Assembly (NCBI GenBank): GCA_000296795.1
Contig: BAFH01000003.1
Span: forward strand, 1,302,401 to 1,366,400
Direction: 5' to 3'
Source of the DNA: Candidatus Jettenia caeni
GTDB taxonomy: Bacteria; Planctomycetota; Brocadiia; Brocadiales; Brocadiaceae
Length of the DNA stretch: 64,000 nt
The position numbers and the translations under genes are program-made. Under the pieces are notes generated by a model, which searched no databases, was not told where the DNA came from, and saw nothing but the letters and a program-made list of their open reading frames with translations. Numbering within the stretch: position 1 is the first letter of the stretch; each line of letters starts with the position of its first letter. Positions 1 through 9,139 of this stretch are shown here, piece after piece.

Positions 1-687
1 CGATGGACTGGCGTAGAGAATAGTACCGTCTTGTGCTATACGGAGTAGGGGATGTGGGTTCTCATCGGGAAATTTAGCTATATTCTTTATTTCCTCTTGG
101 ATTCGTTTTTGTTCAGTAATATCTCTCCAAACGGCAACACTACCGATAATGGTACCATTGCGGTCTTGGATTGGACTGGCACTAATAAGTACGGTAATTT
201 TTTCCCCGGTAGATCTCCGGGCAATCCATTCCTCATTTATTACCACTTCACCCTTTTGGATAGCACGATAGAGGGGTAATTCTTCAGGTATAGCAGGTGT
301 GACATCATCGGAATGAAAGATATTCAATTTTTTTACAAAGTCTTTATAAGGGATACCCTCAACGTCTTCTCGTATGTGTCCTGCTAATTGTGCTCCATAT
401 TTACTAACCATACGAATGGTGATATCGGGTACATCATCGGTAGCGATAGCAATAGCAACACCTTCTGGCACACATTCCATGAGAATTTCAAGTGTCTGAT
501 GACTCTCCTGAAGTTTTCCTTCTATTTGCTTATATTGAGTAAAATCAATTTGACAGGTAGTTAACTCGTGAATAAGTTTCTTAATATTTTCAGTAACTTC
601 AGTTGAAATGGTATCAATATTTTTAGCTAGTAATTCTTGTGTCTGTTTGAGCAATCTGTTAATTTGTTCAAATTTGTCTTGAATCAT
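1..687 (-). CDS. PAS-domain sensor protein, N-terminal part (runs off the window)
   Basis: The reading frame is open from an ATG at 687 down to base 1, giving 229 codons with no stop, so the C-terminus lies outside. Residues about 1-60 are hydrophilic and probably a coiled coil. They are followed by a PAS fold (about 65-200) that ends in the typical PAC sequence GSVAVWRDITEQK. A second PAS appears to begin at the edge. Such proteins are usually sensor histidine kinases or diguanylate cyclases, but the output domain is not visible. There are no membrane segments in the visible part, so it is probably cytoplasmic. An AAAGG sequence 7-8 bases upstream supports the start. Confidence 0.8.
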   Translation of the reverse strand, partial: MIQDKFEQINRLLKQTQELLAKNIDTISTEVTENIKKLIHELTTCQIDFTQYKQIEGKLQESHQTLEILMECVPEGVAIAIATDDVPDITIRMVSKYGAQLAGHIREDVEGIPYKDFVKKLNIFHSDDVTPAIPEELPLYRAIQKGEVVINEEWIARRSTGEKITVLISASPIQDRNGTIIGSVAVWRDITEQKRIQEEIKNIAKFPDENPHPLLRIAQDGTILYASPS

Positions 688-977
688 TTAAGAACCTTTC
701 ATGATATACTTGCAATTGTTAAGGATTAAAGATCTTTCTTAACAAATAACGGCTCGAACATTCTTTTGTTATGAAAAAGAGCAAGGAAAAATACTAGAAT
801 GAGTACTTTTTAGTCGTTATTACCGTATTGGTAGCAATTGCCTCGTATTGATATGTAGGTGAGTTTTCAAACAATGTCTTATGTTTGTCGTTCTTTGGTT
901 TGATGGGGGATACTTTCATATAACAATGAATCTCCAATTCTTCTGTTAAGATTTTGGATTTAGCTGAACCAAAAAGG
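688..977. other. Intergenic stretch without a convincing gene
   Basis: About 290 AT-rich bases between two minus-strand genes. A 70-codon frame (794-1006, minus) overlaps the next gene's end but has no recognisable domain. I see no hairpin with a T-run. Confidence 0.4.
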
Positions 978-1775
978 TTAATTAGGTGTTTGTGTGGGCG
1001 GTTCAATGGCTGATTTTAGTGATAGAGTTTGCCGCATAAGTTGTAACGAACTATTAGGAAACAGTGAACTTGTAGAGGATGACGTTATTCTTAGCCGTAT
1101 GTCTTTCAACTGTGATTCTATATATGATGTGAGTGCATAAATAAAAAGTACAATACCTGTCATCTCAAGGCATTCTTCAATAGTTATTATAATGAAATAC
1201 GTTACGCTACTCTCACCATGTACCTCATAGTAACGTCCGCCAATAAGTTCAAAACCAAAAGCACCTGCTATATATATTACGCCAGAGACAACAAATAGAA
1301 ACCGTGTTTTCTCTGGAAGATGGACTATAAATTTTGTATATGCCGATAAGAAAATAATCAGAGTAATACCATACGGTATAACCCATGCAAAGTAAAGGAT
1401 ACCACTTGTATTCAGTGCATGTTGTAATGGTATGACAAAGCGTTCGTGAATGGCGGCAAATTCATCTATGGATATAAAGAGGAAAATAATTGATAAACCT
1501 AACCAGAAAAAGTATCCTTCCCCGATCTTTTTTCTAGCCAAGGCAATAATAGCAAGTAAGGCTGAACAGAATACAAGTGCTATTGTAGAGCAAAATGTCG
1601 GGATATTTTTCTCTTTATCAAGATCAAATAGGCTAATCAAATCAAAAAGTCCAACCACATGGCGATTTCCAACTAAAAATGAGGTAGATTTCACGGCTAT
1701 GTGAGCAAGAGTAACGAGTATAAAAATTAAAGCAAAAAATTTAGTTACTTTTCTGGGATTTAATATTATATCCAT
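978..1775 (-). CDS. Multi-pass membrane protein of unknown function
   Basis: 265 residues with roughly six hydrophobic segments (about 12-30, 62-80, 88-105, 125-145, 155-175, 192-213) and a polar Ser/Thr-rich C-terminal tail. Polar or charged residues lie in or next to the membrane segments: DEFAAIHE around residue 104 and EECLEMTG around residue 200. Such acidic and His residues could bind a metal or a proton, but I do not recognise the family. A decayed second copy lies immediately upstream (1792-2185), so the gene was duplicated in tandem. Inner-membrane location is inferred from the hydrophobicity. The start is the ATG at 1775, after which the first helix begins within a dozen residues. 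Confidence 0.65.
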   Translation of the reverse strand: MDIILNPRKVTKFFALIFILVTLAHIAVKSTSFLVGNRHVVGLFDLISLFDLDKEKNIPTFCSTIALVFCSALLAIIALARKKIGEGYFFWLGLSIIFLFISIDEFAAIHERFVIPLQHALNTSGILYFAWVIPYGITLIIFLSAYTKFIVHLPEKTRFLFVVSGVIYIAGAFGFELIGGRYYEVHGESSVTYFIIITIEECLEMTGIVLFIYALTSYIESQLKDIRLRITSSSTSSLFPNSSLQLMRQTLSLKSAIEPPTQTPN

Positions 1776-1791
1776 TTTTAGCTGTCCTCTC

Positions 1792-2185
1792 TTAAAAGAT
1801 ATGAATTTTGTTTAGAATTTTATTTCTGAACACAGGTAATACAGATTTTATGAATCTGCTTACATGCTCGTGTAAAGTAAAAAGCTTATCTATTGATAGA
1901 AACAAGAAAATGACTACTAAACCAAGCCAGTCGAAGCCGCTTTTCCCAATTTTTTCGAGAAATAGCAATAATCGCAAGAAAGATTGAACAGGATAACAAT
2001 GCTACTGTAGAGATGAATGATGGAACATTATGCTCTCTATCGAGATTAAACAGATAGCTCAGATAATAAAGTCCAAATCCATATGGGTGACCAAACGAAA
2101 ACTTAGAAGATTCTAGATCAGTATGAATTAAAGCGATGCATATAAAAATTGAAGCATAAGATTTCGCTATCTTCTTTAAGGCTGT
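1792..2185 (-). pseudogene. Decayed tandem copy of the neighbouring membrane protein
   Basis: Reading the minus strand from about 2185 gives a peptide that lines up with the protein at 978-1775: SFxVGNRHVVGLFDLISLFDLDKEKNIPTF in the intact gene corresponds to SFGHPYGFGLYYLSYLFNLDREHNVPSF (shown in part). Near 1945 the frame breaks in an A-run at RKNWEKR, and the match continues in another frame as FDWLGLVVIFLFLSIDKLFTLHEH. The copy then ends at a stop at 1792, so the last three membrane segments are missing. One frameshift plus the truncation make it a pseudogene. The DExxxIHE motif has become DKLFTLHE. Confidence 0.75.
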
Positions 2186-2792
2186 TTTTCTTTAAGACCC
2201 ATTACTTTGCATCTCCGGATTACTCAGGGTTTGCCTTTATCGTTACAATATCCTCTTTTACCCTTTATGTCAGAAGTTAGAATCCTAGTAGCGCAAGCTT
2301 CATACCAATAAAAATGTTTAGAAATAAACTGTCTGGGTAGAAACCAAACACTTTTCTGAAAGATAGTAAGATAGGCAGGAATGTTCCAAAAGAAGACCGC
2401 TTTATAAGATTGGATTATAAAAAAGATAACTCCAAAAACAGATAAATTTAGTTACCTTAATCAGTAATTGTGAGGAAAGAAAACCATATTAAGTACTTAC
2501 ATAAACATATAAATACGTATCTTTTTTATCTTATTATACCAAGTGTCATGTTACACCCATGTGACAATACAGCTCTGTGACATGGCACGTTCCCTGGTTC
2601 CTGTTTGAATACATCCGTTATTATTGTCATTTGTATAAATTTGCACAAGCATGCTTCCTTGGATATTCCCTGTAGAGTAACTACGCAAAAATGGTGATCT
2701 CATAACTCTTTAATTCCTTAGCTAAAAAGAACTAACGCTACGATTTGTTCTGTGAATGAGTTTTATTTAGGCAGTTTAAAAGGGAATAATGG
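2186..2792. other. Long non-coding stretch
   Basis: About 600 AT-rich bases between the decayed membrane-protein copy and mqnD. No frame with recognisable protein, tRNA or strong terminator was seen. Around 2545-2590 the text GTGTCATG...CATGTGAC...CTGTGACATGGCAC holds several partly overlapping inverted TGTCA/TGACA words that could be an operator, but nothing identifies it. Confidence 0.35.
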
Positions 2793-3626
2793 TCAGGAAG
2801 ATAAGAAAACGTCTTCGATAGTTTTTGCTATTAATTTATTTCTCTGTGCCCATTCAAAGAGTGTTTTAATAGCATTCCTACCAATTTTTCCTAAAGTAAT
2901 ACTGTAGGTATTTACATATAGTTGAATGTGCTGGTTTCTAACGTTTTCACTCATCTCCTGGGCATATTGCTTGACATACTCTTGAGAGGATGCAGGGTTT
3001 GCAATCGCATATTCCACACTTTTTCTTAAAATACGATTCACTTTTTTTGAGATTTCAGAGGGTATGCTCCTTTTTATTACAATTCCACCTAAGGGAATAG
3101 GCAGTCCTGTTTGAGCTTCCCAGTATTCTCCCAAATCAATGATGTTAACCAATCCTTTATCCTGATATGTAAATCGATTCTCATGGATAATTAAGCCTGC
3201 ATCTGTCTTATTTTGTAAAATGGCATTCTCAATATCAGAAAAAAGCATCTCCACTTTATTTATTGCCCTGGGAAATGCCAGGCTTAACAAAAAATTAGCG
3301 GTGGTATATTTTCCCGGGATAGCGATGACAAGATCTTCAACCTTTGATTTTTGATTTTCAGGTTTTGAGATTAATAATGGTCCACACTTATTACCTAAGG
3401 CACTGCCTGCATCTAATAGTATATAATCCTGCATTACATAGGCATAAGCATAATAGCTTAATTTTGTAATATCCAACGAATGTTGAAAAGCAAGTTTATT
3501 GAGTTTTTCCACATCTGCAATGGTCAATTCAAAAGATAATCCTTCCGTATCAATTTTCTTATTCACCATGGCATCAAAGATAAAGGTATCGTTAGGGCAA
3601 GGAGAAAAGCCGAGGGTTAATCTCAT
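2793..3626 (-). CDS. mqnD: 1,4-dihydroxy-6-naphthoate synthase
   Basis: 277 residues, the usual length for MqnD. This enzyme converts cyclic dehypoxanthinyl futalosine to 1,4-dihydroxy-6-naphthoate in the futalosine route to menaquinone. The family has a periplasmic-binding-protein-like fold but is cytosolic. Visible signatures are the N-terminal GFSPCPNDTFIFDAM, the DITKLSYYAY segment, and GLPIPLGGIVIKR near residue 175. It overlaps mqnB by four bases (ATGA), so the two are co-transcribed and translationally coupled. Menaquinone made this way would serve the respiratory chain. The other mqn genes are not in the window. Confidence 0.93.
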   Translation of the reverse strand: MRLTLGFSPCPNDTFIFDAMVNKKIDTEGLSFELTIADVEKLNKLAFQHSLDITKLSYYAYAYVMQDYILLDAGSALGNKCGPLLISKPENQKSKVEDLVIAIPGKYTTANFLLSLAFPRAINKVEMLFSDIENAILQNKTDAGLIIHENRFTYQDKGLVNIIDLGEYWEAQTGLPIPLGGIVIKRSIPSEISKKVNRILRKSVEYAIANPASSQEYVKQYAQEMSENVRNQHIQLYVNTYSITLGKIGRNAIKTLFEWAQRNKLIAKTIEDVFLSS

Positions 3627-4324
3627 AGGTGTACGTTACCGGATATATGATGTATAATTTTCATAGCAGTTTCATTTAAATTTTCAATAGCTAAAGGGAT
3701 ATTCCACGTACCTTTATTTCGGTTTTCGATATAATTGGAAATAGCTCTGATTTGAAGACAGGGGATATGTTCAATCAGACAGGCATACAAAAAAGCAGCT
3801 CCCTCCATGCTCTCCAGATCAGGTTGATATTTTTGAATGATTTTATCGATACTATATTGATTACCGTGAACGGTATTGACACTAATGCCTTTTACCGTTG
3901 CTCTCAAATTTGGTATTTCTTGAGCCCAATCAGGGGTTTTGTTTATTAATTTACCAGAATTGTATGGGAATCGATTAGGATTTAATAATTTTAATTCTAT
4001 AACATCCAAAAAACCCTCTTTATCTTCAGCACCTAAATCCGCAATTTGTTCCTCAGTTACATTGACGACCTCACCGATTGAAATGTTTTTATTGAAACTT
4101 CCTGCTATACCAAAATTTAATGCCAGATCATAGGTAGTGTTTACAAAAGCCTTCCCCATGAAATAGGCAGTTTGCATCAATCCTACTCCGGTAATTAGCA
4201 CATCTAAACTTAATTGATGGTATTGAAAAGTTTTCATTGAAAATTCCTCATCATCAGTCTGTCCGAAAGATAATAAGAGCGGTTTAATTTCAAAGTATGT
4301 TGCTGCAACGATGAGTACTTTCAT
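3623..4324 (-). CDS. mqnB: Futalosine hydrolase
   Basis: 233 residues of the nucleoside phosphorylase/hydrolase fold related to MTA/SAH nucleosidase. The enzyme releases hypoxanthine from futalosine to give dehypoxanthine futalosine. Signatures are the N-terminal VLIVAATYFEI, NFGIAGSF near residue 90, and the ligand-binding segment LESMEGAAFLYAC near residue 171 followed by IRAISNYIE. It is the first gene of a two-gene operon with mqnD. Pairing with mqnD makes futalosine hydrolase much more likely than the MTA/SAH nucleosidase alternative. Confidence 0.9.
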   Translation of the reverse strand: MKVLIVAATYFEIKPLLLSFGQTDDEEFSMKTFQYHQLSLDVLITGVGLMQTAYFMGKAFVNTTYDLALNFGIAGSFNKNISIGEVVNVTEEQIADLGAEDKEGFLDVIELKLLNPNRFPYNSGKLINKTPDWAQEIPNLRATVKGISVNTVHGNQYSIDKIIQKYQPDLESMEGAAFLYACLIEHIPCLQIRAISNYIENRNKGTWNIPLAIENLNETAMKIIHHISGNVHL

Positions 4325-4755
4325 ATATTTATTTGCGAGTCCAATTGTTTTCCATTCTGTAGGGTTGCTATCCCCGGTGTACGTATTCAGGCAGGGGAAG
4401 CAAGGCTAAAGCCTTGCCCTACATCTTCATAACAGATAAAAAGTGCTGAAGGCTTCATGTAATGTATAGGAATTTCAAACTACTTAATCCGCCGTCTCGA
4501 TAGAGAATTGTCAGGTGGAGGGACTACCTATTCCCATAATTCTCCCAAAACCATACATGATAAGAAATTTTTGGAATACGATAATGTATGGAATTACCGA
4601 AAACCTCATATAAAATTCCTAAGAATTGAATTTTATATAAGATATCATAAGATATCCTACTGCATAAAGATATTTTGTAAATATATAATTTTCTGTCTTG
4701 ATAGTCTCACTCTTTATAATTTCTGAGAATTATATTTGTTACATAGAGACTATTG
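4325..4755. other. Intergenic region with a dispersed palindromic repeat
   Basis: About 430 bases without a convincing gene. It holds a REP-like hairpin (listed separately) and AT-rich sequence with short inverted words such as AGATATC...AGATATC around 4640-4660. A 72-codon frame at 4508-4726 has no family resemblance and was left out. Confidence 0.4.
4400..4428 (+). repeat. REP-like palindromic repeat, copy 1
   Basis: GCAAGGC-TAAA-GCCTTGC forms a 7-bp stem with a 4-base loop, followed by CCTACATCTTC. A near-identical unit in the same orientation lies at 10516-10544, so this is a dispersed intergenic repeat. Confidence 0.6.
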
Positions 4756-5179
4756 TCAGTGTTTTCGGGTCTCTGGTGTGTAGTATGACTGGAGGTAGGC
4801 AATGATCTGCTCCGCATCGTCTTCCGGGATAGAAGCGCCAAACATATTGATCATCTTGTAAACCTCAGTTTTCCATATGGCACCTGGAAGGGGGGGGCTG
4901 CATAGTGATGTAAGTAGTACTGTGACAAAATCGACAGTAGATTTGGATAATCTCTCGACCTTTACCGGAAGGTAATTCAGGGGTAGAGAGAGGATATTCT
5001 CCCACATTATATATTGCATCGTATGAATACTGGGTCTGTTCAGGTTGAGTAATGCTACCCAGTGTTTCCTTGTGGTATTGACCACTATGAATTAAGCCAG
5101 GAAGCTTACTTTGAGCTAGAACAGCTCCGCCCAAAAGAAAGAGAAAGAGTCCAAACAAAACAAGTCTTATTTTTTTCAT
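4756..5179 (-). pseudogene. Monohaem c-type cytochrome (SorB-like), frameshifted in a G8 tract
   Basis: The ATG at 5179 has a strong GGAGG 6 bases upstream and opens a signal peptide (MKKIRLVLFGLFLFLLGG...VLAQ). A periplasmic domain follows with a single haem site CRFCH near residue 80. The frame runs into a C8 tract (G8 on the plus strand, 4890-4897) and would stop early. Removing one C restores PPLPGAIWKTEVYKMINMFGASIPEDDAEQIIAYLQSYYTPETRK, shown here only in part as the natural cytochrome C-terminus with its axial Met. It sits next to a molybdenum sulfite oxidase homologue, the arrangement of sulfite dehydrogenase SorAB, so it is probably that enzyme's electron acceptor. The tract may be a sequencing error, a true mutation or a phase-variable switch. 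Confidence 0.8.
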
Positions 5180-5311
5180 CGTATGCCTCCTTATATTGAA
5201 TTGTAAGCAACGACTTACATTACCTCCATGGCGCTCCTCTTCGTAAAACCGAATAAGATCAATACCATAGTAATTATTTGATAATCCTCTATATTTTTTC
5301 ACCAATATGCC

Positions 5312-6610
5312 TTATTGTGAAGCGCCTACAGTTACCTCTTGCCGCTCAATCTTATTCCACAAATATCCTCCAGGATTCCAGATTTCTTCATCAGGCTGGG
5401 TATTCCCTTTCTCGTCAGTTGCCCGCACTGCAAGTGTGTACTTGCCCACATGCTTTGGAGTCCATGGTGTCTTCCAGGTACGGAAGGAATAGGGACCGTA
5501 GTCTTCCCCAAGTTCAGTTTTGTGCCAAATCACACCATTGTTCTCAGAGAATTCTACCTTAATGATCTTACTATAGCCGCTGAAGGCAATGCCTTGTACC
5601 ATTATTGGCATCTCTGAGGGTACCTTGCTTGTCCCATCCGGAGTAATGATGAATGAGCGTACAGGCATGGTCTTGATAGGGATCATTCTCACGCGACCAT
5701 GCTTAACATCGTTAAAAGTAGTGTTGCCACGAGGTGTGTCGGGAACACAATAAGCCTTTGCCATCCAGAAATTGGTATCAGGTTCAGTTACTATGCGAAT
5801 CCAGGTTAGTGCCTTGATCCAATAGGTTGCGAACTTACCGGGAACGACTAAACGTACCGGGAAACCGTTAAGCATGGGAAGAGGTTCGCCATTCATTTCA
5901 TAGATTATAATGGCTTCATCAATGACCGAATCGTTTACGTTCAAGGATTTCTGAAATCTGTATGAGCCTGTATCCTTTGGTCCCCGACCGCGGTCTAACC
6001 CCTCAAATTGTATTTGCAATGAACCTGATTTGACTCGTGCAGCATTGAGCAAATCTTTAAGGTGCACCCCTGTCATAAGGGCATTACCCATAGCTCCATT
6101 ACCCCATTGACCGCCAGGCACACGGGGTTGGAAACGACTACGGCTATTTCCAGAGCATTGGTTAACAGCAGCAATAGTAACAGGTTTGAATTTGCTCATG
6201 AGATCAGTCAGGGATAAGGCTAAAGGTTTTTCAATATTTCCTTCTATGAAAAGGCGCCATTCAGAGAGATTCACCGCGTTTGGGATGTTGTCGAGATGCC
6301 ATCGTACATAAAAAGCAGCATTTGGAGTGAATGGGGTGAGAAAATAATGCCGTGGTGTCTCAAGCTGGATAGGCCGGTCAGTGAGTTGAATTAATGGAAA
6401 CTTTTGAGGGTAAACGACAAAGGGGCCTACCGATCCCCAGTAAGGGTTGGCATCAGGTCCTGTAAACTGAGGGAGTGGTTGTACCGTCTGACCTGATGCC
6501 TGTGTCCACGCTGAAGATAATAACTTACTCAAGCCAAATCCAACTGCTACTCCACCAATTGTCTTTAGTAAGAGTCTCCGTGATATTGATTTGAATTTTT
6601 CTCCTGTCAT
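5312..6610 (-). CDS. Periplasmic molybdopterin sulfite oxidase-family oxidoreductase (SorA-like)
   Basis: 432 residues. The N-terminus has a twin-arginine export signal (SRRLLLK, residues 10-16, then a hydrophobic stretch), so it is exported folded with its cofactor. The oxidoreductase molybdopterin domain follows (about 90-280). The cysteine in AAVNQCSGNSRSRF (Cys152) is expected to ligate molybdenum. A Mo-co dimerisation, Ig-like domain (about 300-430) completes the fold. There is no haem domain, so an external cytochrome is needed, and a c-type cytochrome gene lies just downstream. The most likely reaction is sulfite to sulfate, with electrons passed to cytochrome c. Related family members act on other substrates, so the substrate is inferred. 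Confidence 0.85.
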   Translation of the reverse strand: MTGEKFKSISRRLLLKTIGGVAVGFGLSKLLSSAWTQASGQTVQPLPQFTGPDANPYWGSVGPFVVYPQKFPLIQLTDRPIQLETPRHYFLTPFTPNAAFYVRWHLDNIPNAVNLSEWRLFIEGNIEKPLALSLTDLMSKFKPVTIAAVNQCSGNSRSRFQPRVPGGQWGNGAMGNALMTGVHLKDLLNAARVKSGSLQIQFEGLDRGRGPKDTGSYRFQKSLNVNDSVIDEAIIIYEMNGEPLPMLNGFPVRLVVPGKFATYWIKALTWIRIVTEPDTNFWMAKAYCVPDTPRGNTTFNDVKHGRVRMIPIKTMPVRSFIITPDGTSKVPSEMPIMVQGIAFSGYSKIIKVEFSENNGVIWHKTELGEDYGPYSFRTWKTPWTPKHVGKYTLAVRATDEKGNTQPDEEIWNPGGYLWNKIERQEVTVGASQ

Positions 6611-6702
6611 TGTATTACCGTCTTTTATGGAAGAATATTTCTCTCATTTTTATCTTCATGAAGAATCGGTAGAGAAGATGTCCGATGCTTTTATGTTTTA
6701 TT

Positions 6703-8283
6703 TCATGGTACTATTTGATTTATGATTTTATCCATTTTTTTTCTTGCTTCATCAGTATCGTGAGCATTTGCAGTTGATGTCTCATCTGCGCCATTCTTTC
6801 CTATCGTAACATCAGAAGCAGGTGTGCTTGATTCCGGTTTTGTATGGAGTGGTTTCGTGTTTGATTTAGGAACTGCTTTTGCGATACTGCTGCGACTTAA
6901 GGTAAAATTCGGTATTGATTGACGCAAGGAAGAAAGAAGATATTCGACCTGCGAATCAGATAATTTTGGACTATCTTTTAAATTATCCGGGTTTATTTCT
7001 TTTATTGTTCCATCTTCATTCAATGATTCACCAATCATACGAATAAGTTTTTCTGTACTTGACCTTCTTTCAATAACTGAAATATTTGAATTTTTAATCT
7101 TAGCCAGCAGACCTTTAGCCTTATTGAAACTGACTGTTTGGGCTCGGGGTACTGCAGCTTCACTCAAGATTTTTTGAATTGAGTGGAGATCTGCTGCTTT
7201 CTCCTTATCCTTATTCTCCAGGAATTCAAGCAATTCCTCAAAACTATTCTGACTCAAATCAATATCCAGTGAGCTAATATTCTTGTTGATTTCTACGACG
7301 AGATATGTGTTTTCTCTATATGGTTTGTATGGTTCGTCTGGTTTCTCCTTCCGATAAACAATTCCTTCATCCTCATCTAGTAATAATTCATCCCAAGGTA
7401 TCTGTTCTTTATTAGCTCTTTCGCTCCTAATAATGACATAGTTTCCAGCTTCAAGGATAAAATGATTTACGAGATTTTCTGATCCTCCGCTTGGATCCAG
7501 TATCATAGAATATCTAAACTCAGTATCATCTTGATCACTATTTATCAAAGCTTGTCCCAAGCCATTTAATAAACTTAAGATAGGAGATGCCGGAGGATAA
7601 GCCATTGATCCTGCCTGGGCAACGGTAGATAACAAGGCCTTGGCTTGTTCGGAATTGACATCTAACTCAAAGATGGTAATACGAAAAGCGAGGGGTGCGC
7701 CATTATATTTAATAGGACCGTAAATAGGCATATTGTTGAAATTCAGGTACTGTCCCTTCAAGACATCATCAGAGAAGAAAACGAGCCTTCCAGCCTTTGT
7801 ATTTATAAAGTCTAATTCTTTACCGGTATTCATCTCAAAGGCATTCGCCACGATTGCAATTTCACCATGTGCGTTATAACCTATTCTTGTTACTGCGAGT
7901 AAAGGATTTCTCATCTCAGCAAAGTCTTTGATATATGCCGTTCGAAGGTGGACAGAAATCGAGTCACCCTCAACAAATTTTCCCTCTTCAGATAAAGTGA
8001 AGTTCTTACAATGTAAAGGGAGCATTTTTTGATCTATGGTATCGGTTTTTTTATCCCTATCCTTAGTATCGCCTGCTTTTGATGTTGTTGGAGTTACTGT
8101 ACTTGCGCTGTTCTCAGATATCTTTAGTCCCTTTCCAGCAAGATTTGTTTTTCGAAAGGTCACTACTCCTTCATTGGATATTGCGCAGCCTCCGAGGATA
8201 AGAGTAAGAACTGTTAGCGTTGATTGAATAAATTTAGGGGCAAAACACCATTGAGGATAGTGGTTTCGCTCTTTATTGTCCAT
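6703..8283 (-). CDS. Large outer-membrane-type lipoprotein of unknown function
   Basis: 526 residues. After a short basic start there is a hydrophobic segment ending in a lipobox, LILGGC (Cys about 33), so the protein is probably lipid-anchored. The mature part begins with a low-complexity Thr/Lys/Asp linker, then a globular region (about 90-340) with beta-type sequence, then a charged, probably helical region (about 345-460) and a disordered Ser/Thr/Lys tail. I recognise no family. Its downstream neighbour is the sulfite oxidase-like gene about 90 bases away and its upstream neighbour is a DUF445 gene. Nothing links it to either function. Confidence 0.7.
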   Translation of the reverse strand: MDNKERNHYPQWCFAPKFIQSTLTVLTLILGGCAISNEGVVTFRKTNLAGKGLKISENSASTVTPTTSKAGDTKDRDKKTDTIDQKMLPLHCKNFTLSEEGKFVEGDSISVHLRTAYIKDFAEMRNPLLAVTRIGYNAHGEIAIVANAFEMNTGKELDFINTKAGRLVFFSDDVLKGQYLNFNNMPIYGPIKYNGAPLAFRITIFELDVNSEQAKALLSTVAQAGSMAYPPASPILSLLNGLGQALINSDQDDTEFRYSMILDPSGGSENLVNHFILEAGNYVIIRSERANKEQIPWDELLLDEDEGIVYRKEKPDEPYKPYRENTYLVVEINKNISSLDIDLSQNSFEELLEFLENKDKEKAADLHSIQKILSEAAVPRAQTVSFNKAKGLLAKIKNSNISVIERRSSTEKLIRMIGESLNEDGTIKEINPDNLKDSPKLSDSQVEYLLSSLRQSIPNFTLSRSSIAKAVPKSNTKPLHTKPESSTPASDVTIGKNGADETSTANAHDTDEARKKMDKIINQIVP

Positions 8284-8367
8284 AAGTCTCTTTTCCTTTC
8301 TTTATACAGGGTTTATGAACACTAGGGGTAAAATTGATGTAATGGTATCGTGTACTGAAAAAAGTCT

Positions 8368-9072
8368 TTAAAAAAATAGGGCGCTAACAAGGCCAATTAA
8401 TGCCCCGAAAACTCCTCCCCAAACAACAAGCCAACCCAGGTGTGTGCGGATAATCTCTTCAATAATTTCTTTTACCCGATGTGGTGTAAGCTCGTTTAAT
8501 CTGTTATCTACCATAGCGCTGATTTTGGATCTGAATATTCCAAAATCAGTCTCTTTTCGTAAAACTGAGGCTATATCAATGTTGGATAAGATATCAGCCG
8601 TTTGTCTCTCAAATTCTGTTTCAAATGGCTTACGTAACGGTTCAAGCGCTTTTTCACCGCCGAATAAGTTTAACATACCGCCCAAAGAGGAATTTTTAAT
8701 CACCTCTATGAAACCATCGAATACCTTATCAAGGTCAATAGTATCCATCACTAATTTCGGTTGTATTTCGTGGGGTAATGTATCCTGGGTAACTTTGATA
8801 AAGTTTTCTTCGGTGAAAAAGTTCTCCATAATCAGGGAGCGGATACTTTCTTTAAATTCTTTAAACCGCAAGGAAATAATACCGGAACCATAAAGTCCTG
8901 GTATTTTCTCAAACAACATGTAGACAGCTAACCAATTGGTTAATGCGCCGGATAAGGCAAAAAGGCTTGCCATGATAATAGTGCTACGGCCTGTAAATTC
9001 GTGAGTAAAATAAGCAATCCCTAAGACACCAGCAGCAATGAGGTTAGTCAATAAGCTTTTATTCATAAGCAT
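8368..9072 (-). CDS. DUF445 family membrane-anchored protein
   Basis: 234 residues, matching the DUF445 (YheB/YjiN-like) pattern. Two hydrophobic segments lie at the N-terminus (about 8-25 and 33-52), with the typical ALTNWLAVYMLFEKIPGLYGSGIIS sequence (given in part). A long soluble helical domain with FKESIRSLIMENFFTEEN follows, then a C-terminal membrane helix (about 212-234). The function of the family is not established. It is an inner-membrane protein with its helical domain probably cytoplasmic. The ATG at 9072 is preceded by AAGAAGGATGC, which also offers an ATG two codons later. Confidence 0.8.
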   Translation of the reverse strand: MLMNKSLLTNLIAAGVLGIAYFTHEFTGRSTIIMASLFALSGALTNWLAVYMLFEKIPGLYGSGIISLRFKEFKESIRSLIMENFFTEENFIKVTQDTLPHEIQPKLVMDTIDLDKVFDGFIEVIKNSSLGGMLNLFGGEKALEPLRKPFETEFERQTADILSNIDIASVLRKETDFGIFRSKISAMVDNRLNELTPHRVKEIIEEIIRTHLGWLVVWGGVFGALIGLVSALFF

Positions 9073-9139
9073 CCTTCTTCTTGTATTAAAAAATTCCTTT
9101 TAGATTTTGTATCTCAGCTTTGTATATCATATTCCCCTA

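Noticed and set aside
794-1006. A 70-codon minus-strand frame
   Set aside because: No family resemblance, overlaps the end of a better gene, no ribosome-binding site.
4508-4726. A 72-codon plus-strand frame in the intergenic region
   Set aside because: AT-rich, low complexity, no homology or ribosome site seen.
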